Of a stretch of DNA of 64,000 bases, positions 58,508 to 64,000 are shown one piece after another; position 1 is the first letter of the stretch, and every line of letters begins with the position of its first letter. Where the stretch lies: positions 1,550,001 to 1,614,000 of the forward strand of contig JAJTUP010000009.1 of NCBI GenBank assembly GCA_021399435.1. The letters are read 5' to 3'. Origin of the DNA: Diaporthe sp. PMI_573 (lineage: Eukaryota; Ascomycota; Sordariomycetes; Diaporthales; Diaporthaceae). Below the pieces are notes generated by a model that searched no databases, was not told where the DNA came from, and saw only the letters and a program-made list of their open reading frames with translations. The translations under genes and the position numbers were made by a program.

Positions 58508-59669
58508 AGGGGATAGTTCTGGGCCCCATCTCCGGCAGATGGGCCCGTCGACCGACTCGCACTTTTCTTTTTTCAGTCACACATTCGCTTCTCCTACCAT
58601 CGCGCAGAGCGTTTGCGGCATACTACAAAGCTTTAATTGCCATGTGCCGACGCTCTACGACCGAACAAGCATTGCACAGAGAACAGACCTCGGCAATCAA
58701 ACCATCTTGCAAGAACGAAATATTTCAGACGGCGGGAAATAACAAATACTACTTGGAATTTTCAATGTCAACTTCACGTGGCACGCGGATCATCTTCGAC
58801 CAGAAATCACAACACCCACGAGACCCATATAGGGGGTCAGGCCCCATAACACAAGAATCTTACATTCGCTGCATATAATTTTGTTTTAATCTTCATCCCT
58901 ACGCGGATACACACGCCTCGGTCGGAATATGCTTCATTTACGAAGGGACTTGTCGTTGGCTTTTGGGGGTTGTCCTGTAAACTTTTTCCTGGGACAAACA
59001 AGGCGCGGAGGGTTTGGGAGTGGGCGTGGTCGCAAAACTTCTTGCCGGGTTTTTCTCATTCTTACTTTCGCCCTTTCATTCATTTCATCACAATATCGAC
59101 AACACCAAATTGCATAGCGGAATCCCACTTCCTTCAGAAAAAATTGGCAGCTTTTGGGAGAAGGGAAACGGAAAGGTCCTGCCGGCCCCAAAAAGGTGGC
59201 AGACAGCACTACCCATCAGTCAAAACGAAAATCCTTGTCTTCTTCCTTTTGTTGCCCTCACAGACAGGATTGATTCTCCGGCATCTTCAGCCAATTATAT
59301 ACCCGCAGTCTACTGCAAGTCTAATGGAAAAATTACCATCGATATTGGTACTTTACCGATATTCACACTCGCTTCTTTCATGATGTTGTGCCCTTCCTGG
59401 ATCTATCCCTAGATTGATTGATGCAGCAGCAGACATACATATCTGTATGAGTATCTCCACTTGTAAAAATGCATGCCACCGGTGCCGACCAACGCCAGAC
59501 TGCCCCTATCATGTAAGTTTCGAAGCCAGAGCAATGCAGTGCAACACAGTCGTCAACCCCTTGCTAGTACGCCATGACCAAAGACTCTAAGCACACATAT
59601 ACGCGTGCCCCTATTTCCACCACCAAAGTTTTCCAGCAACCAGTATCCGTGGTCTTGTCTGGATATCAA
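58508..59669. other. Convergent spacer before the RecQ gene
   Basis: About 1.2 kb between converging stop codons, holding two 3' UTRs. AT content rises around 58600-59400. No supported ORF. Confidence 0.5.
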
Positions 59670-62600
59670 TCAAAATGGCATCACAGCAATCCCGCTCCCG
59701 CCCCCACCCCTCCCCCCGGCACCCGATCTCGAGCCACCCCTACTACCCGCCCCGGCCTTCGAAGACCCACCGCTGGTCCTCCTGCCCTTGCCCTTGGAGA
59801 CCCCGCCGTACGACTTGCCTCCGCCCCGGCCACCACCGCCACCGCCCTTGCGGTAGTAGTTCTTCTTCGAGCCGCCCCCATGCGACCCTCCCCTCTTCGA
59901 AGTGGCCCGCCCGCGGGATACAGGCCCGGAGTCATCCACCTGCGTCGTCGCCGCGAAGCGCTCGGACCAGTTGTCCAGCTGACTCTGTATGGGGTCGTCG
60001 GTGGCGGCGCCGCCGCCGCCAAAGTACTTGGACGAAACGCCCGGGTCTTCGTAGTCGTCGTCCTCCTCGTCATCATCATCGCTGACGAGGTCGATGATAC
60101 CGCCCTGTGGCTCCGTGGCGCGCCGCGCCGACGACGGGCCCGCCGTGCCAGGTATAGTCTCCATCGCGCCATCGCTGCCTTGGCCCATCATCTCGCGGTA
60201 GTTGTCGTAGAACTTCTTGACAACCAGGGTGAATTTAGTTCCGAACTTATCGACATGCTCTGTTTTGATTCCAGGTATCCGGCGCATCTGGTCGACCGTC
60301 GTGGTCCATCTGATTGCCATCTGGCGGAGTTGTGTCTCGGTGAAGAGGGGCCGACGGAAGCCCTTGTTGTTGCGCAACGTTTCTTCTAGGTCTTTGGCTT
60401 CTTCTAGGAATGCTACCACAATATCGCCGTGAACATCGTCCAGTGCGTTGTCATCAGCCATCCTCGAGATGGGTGGGCCTAGTTCCTCGAGCGTGCGCTG
60501 ACGCCGTGATTTGATGGCCGTCTTGCGAGCCGGCTCAAAGTAATCTTCTTCGTCATCCGGCACACAGAAATCGTCCTGTTCGTAGCCATTGTGGTGGAGA
60601 ACGGGCTCATTGTCGAGGTCGTTATGCTCATCATCTTCAGCTACAGCCTCCTCATCAAAGAAGCTTGCAACAGCTTTGCCCTTTCTGGATTTTCCAGCAC
60701 CACGGCGTACTGGAGAAGACACTAACGTTGACGCTGGTCTGGCCAGCTCTTCGTGATCGTCTATTGCGGATCTTCCCTTCGTGGGCTTCTTCTTGGTAGC
60801 CTTGGCCGGGGCGCTCTTATCGCCGCCGGCCCGGACCACTACTTCAAGCCTCCGACCTCCAGACAAGAAACTAGCTGCCTCGCGACCAAGCTATAAATGG
60901 GTAAGCAACTATCACGCCAAATGGGTTTGCGATGGAAACTTACGATGAAGTATTGGATGGCTATCCCGCCGCCGCCGACCCGGTTCTCCTCATCCAAGGC
61001 CCCCTCCGCAGCCAGTCTGACGATGACACTGCTCACCTCAGGCTTCTTGAGATGCCTTGCAATGCCATGAAATGACTGTGCGTCTTCGTCTCCATCTGGC
61101 TTCTTCGTTCCCCTGAGCACGTCGGTGCACTGATTCAAGGTCAGGCGTGTGTGGTACATGACAGCCTCCAAGGCTGCCACGGCATATTTCGTTCTGTCTG
61201 CGACCTCGAAAGTCCCGCCTATCCTGCAGTTGTCGCACGTCTTCTCGCACTTGTCGCGGGAAAATGATTCGCCGAAATAGTGAAGAAGCTGGCTGCGACG
61301 ACAGTCGCGCGAGTTCTCACAGAACATGACAACACGATTAAGCATTTCCTTTTGGCGTTCCTTCTGCTGGCGATTGCCGTCTCCATCGTCGATCATTTTC
61401 CTGAGGCTATGGATATCGCCGTGGCCAAAGAACAGGATGCAGTCCGATGGCAGCCCATCACGGCCAGCTCGGCCGGTTTCTTGATAGTAGCCTTCCAGAC
61501 TCTTCGGGAGGTAATGGTGTATCACAAAGCGGACGTCTGGCTTGTCGATGCCCATACCAAAAGCGATGGTGGCAACCACGACCTTTACCCCGGCCACTCT
61601 GCCAATCTCGCTGCACCTGAGTCTTTTCCTCTGTCTGCAAGGCTGCATGGTAGTGTTCAGCCCTGATGCCGCGTTCCGTCAGCTTCTTGGCAATACTTTC
61701 TGTCTGCTTCCTCGAGAGTGTGTACACGATCCCCGTCTTGCCGGCGAATCTCTCGTTGATGATATCGGCAATGCGTTCGACAGGCTGTTTCTCCTTAGGC
61801 CGGATCTCATAGTAGAGGTTTGGGCGGTTGAAGCTTTGTGAGAAAACCGTGCACCCCTCCATGTCAAGATTGTGCTTGATGTCAACTATGACATTGTTGG
61901 TCGCTGTGGCCGTCAGAGCCATGACTGGTACGCCTGGATATTTGCGCCGAACTTCGCCGAGCATCTTGTAGTCTGGCCTGAAGTCGTGGCCCCATTGACT
62001 GACACAATGTGCTTCGTCGATGACTAGACGAGCCAGCTTCTTGTTCCTCCACAAGGTCATCAGACCATTGTTGAATGCTGTGCTCTTGTTGAGCATTTCG
62101 GGAGTGACGTATAGAAGTTGAACATGATGCTCCGGGTTTCTCAACTTGAAGCTTTGCAAGATATCGTCCTTCTCCCGCCTGTCTGTATCGCCACTGAAAG
62201 CTTTCGCCACGATGCCCCTGGCCGTCAAGTGATCGACCTGGTCCTGCATCAAACTAAGCAGAGGAGTGACAACAATAGTCACGCCTCGAGTCTTGCCACT
62301 GTTGATGACAGCGGGTAGCTGGTAGCACAGAGACTTTCCACCGCCTGTTGGCATGAGGACAAACGCATCCTTGCCATCTAAAGTGGCGTTGATAGCCTCA
62401 AGTTGGTTGTGTCGAAAGCCTTCCAGGCGAAATCTGTCCTTGAAGGCCCTCAACAGATCACCGGACCAAGGAAACTTCAACAATTCCTGGGGTATCTTGG
62501 GCTTTGGCACTTGCTTGACAGGCTTCTTGGATGTGGCCTTGACTCGTGCTGTGCTACTCGTGTTTCCAGACGTCTCGGATAGGACTGATCGCGCGCGTGG

Positions 62601-64000
62601 GTTACTCCGACTTTCGATCGAAGATTGTCTCTGCTCAAAGTCCTCGGCCTCTTCAGCCATTGCCACCATAGCTGCAAGATCGTCGTCACCATCGCCATAA
62701 TCACTGTGGTTCTCTTGTCGGCGCAGCTTGGACCTCGCTGGGCTCTTGGACTTCAATGCGGCAGTGCCTCTCACTGAAGATGGCACGTGAGCCCTGGCAT
62801 CGGAGTGATAGGGTTGTGCCCAGAGGTCCTCATCGTCGTCAAGGAAATCCTCCATTTCCAGAACATCTTGCGCTGCGTAAGAAGGCTTTGAGACACTATT
62901 GCTCCCCAAATTTCGCGATGATCGTTGCCCTTCGTGCCGCAATTGTGGCACAGGCGGCTTGACCGCCTCTGAAGGTCCCCTGAGTCTTGCAAGTCTTGGC
63001 TGTTGTCTTGGTGCTGCTGCGACTGGCTGAGTCTGTTTGACAACTTGAGACAGACACTCCGGTATCGAAGTGGTATCTCTTGATGATGACGGTGTTACCT
63101 TGGCTGAAGTTGCCTTGTCGGTCGGGTCGGATGGTTCAGGCTCTTCGGTTGGTGGGTCTGGAAGGTCCTCGAACATAGCAGGTTTGGTAACCCCGGCGGT
63201 CACAAGTGCTTGCTTCAGGCCTCGCTCTATTTGCTCGATCTCCAAGTCCAACTCTTCTACTCGAGCTTCCGTCTCAGTTGTGTCTTCATCCGCATCGTAC
63301 ATCATGCCAATCTGAGTCACGAGGTCCTCCTTCTGTGCTAGAAGTACCTTGCAGGCCTCATGAGAAGCCTTTAGATCAGATAAAGCTTTCTTCTCTTTCA
63401 ACAGCGGCTCCTTCTCTTTCTTCACTTGCAATTTCCGCTCAGGAGGCCATTTCTCGCGGAGCGATCTCGCGAAATCAGCCGAGTTTTTGGCCAACTTCTC
63501 GTTGACCAATTTCGTAAGATGCCGCAGGATGTGTGGGTTGTCCAGGAACAGATCCATGATGAGCGTTGCACCGTCAGTCTCCGAGCTGTGGGGATCCGTC
63601 CTCGCTGCAACGCGCGCTTGCTTCTGCCCATCAGTAGTTTCATCGATATCCATGGCGTCGGCCTGAGCTAGAGGCTGCGAGCTTCTGATGACAACCTCGC
63701 TCTCGGGCGCCTGTGAGGGCCGCCGTCGTTCAAGTCCCGACTTAGAGCCGTTCTCGACAGGGGTTTCCTGTTTTGCTCCATTCGGGACGTGCTCCTGTTT
63801 CGCAATGGGGATTACTGCGTCGTTGATCAAAGGTACATGGGAACTCTTGCGTGATGGAGGCGTCTGGAATTCATCATCGGAGTCCATGATGATATCTCCA
63901 CGTCCGCGCCGGCGGGACACTTGAGGACTTGAGCTCCACGCGAAGCCATCATCCGAGAACTCTTCATCCTTGCCCACAGGACTCTGCAGCCGCTGATTCG
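59670..64000 (-). CDS. RecQ-family DNA helicase (QDE-3/Sgs1/BLM type), 5' partial and frameshifted
   Basis: 3'-5' DNA helicase of recombination and replication-fork repair. QDE-3 of Neurospora also acts in quelling. The reading frame is open to the window edge, so the N-terminus is missing. A long acidic, disordered N-region is followed by the helicase core: LMPTGGGKS (Walker A, about 62334-62357), [15 protein letters not shown] (about 61980-62023), then [15 protein letters not shown] and [12 protein letters not shown]. The RQC zinc site ([15 protein letters not shown]), RQC winged helix, HRDC domain (about 60215-60370) and a Gly/Arg-rich RGG tail follow. Intron 60891-60943 is removed in phase. 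Between the Walker B and GMGIDK motifs the frame shifts at 61589-61592, where C4 on the + strand should be C3 to read [13 protein letters not shown]. As written the frame ends at 61458. It may be a base-call error or a real lesion. Confidence 0.9.

Noticed and set aside
61570..61640. An intron to explain the RecQ frame break
   Set aside because: The two frames abut at adjacent conserved residues, and any GT..AG pair available would remove fewer than 30 bases of conserved sequence. A one-base indel is the only simple explanation.
1..64000. tRNA genes, CRISPR arrays, intact transposons or a secondary-metabolite cluster
   Set aside because: No cloverleaf with A and B boxes, no spaced repeat array, no transposase or reverse-transcriptase motif, and no polyketide, peptide-synthetase or terpene enzyme was found.

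Overview
This window is nuclear DNA of a filamentous ascomycete (Pezizomycotina, most likely a Sordariomycete). The signs are short introns of about 50-130 bp with GT..AG ends, exons at roughly 55-60% GC, a Zn2Cys6 regulator, a GPI-anchored Cu-only superoxide dismutase, a secreted M28 aminopeptidase, and proteins whose best family matches are fungal (Kar9, Grh1, the yeast YPR170W-B type V-ATPase subunit f). The species cannot be named from sequence alone. No tRNA, rRNA, CRISPR array or intact transposon was seen.

Layout. 1-701: 3' part of an ARL8-type small GTPase. 702-6808: gene-poor, with an AT-rich island (about 4380-6300) holding one doubtful secreted-protein ORF. 6809-8006: secreted M28 leucine aminopeptidase. 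8754-14697: DOP1 (six exons). 14809-15868 (-): TGS1 cap hypermethylase, divergent from GRH1/GRASP (16280-17492). 17742-18304 (-): OST2/DAD1. 22677-23595: Cu-only SOD. 27667-29702: Moco-sulfurase-like aminotransferase without a MOSC domain. 34722-36029: Zn2Cys6 factor. 37601-38373 (-): DUF202 membrane protein. 39410-39798: V-ATPase subunit f. 40434-41316: alpha/beta hydrolase. 41589-41756: telomere-like 8-bp tandem array. 42338-47682 (-): 1743-residue protein joining a nucleotidyltransferase-like domain to ankyrin repeats. 48974-52360 (-): KAR9. 56639-58507: conserved-looking protein of unknown function. 59670-64000 (-): RecQ helicase, running off the window and carrying a one-base frameshift.

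How the genes fit together. The first 18 kb is rich in secretory and endolysosomal functions (ARL8, DOP1, GRH1, OST2), which looks like ordinary housekeeping linkage rather than a pathway cluster. The rest are single genes separated by unusually long gene-free spacers of 1 to 5 kb. I found no biosynthetic gene cluster.

The strongest points for follow-up are the RecQ frameshift, the NTase-ankyrin protein, the MOSC-less Moco-sulfurase homologue, the 8-bp array, and a 10-bp palindrome (TACCTAGGTA) that recurs in spacers. All exon joins below were made by eye from splice motifs, reading frame and family similarity. No alignment or RNA evidence was available.
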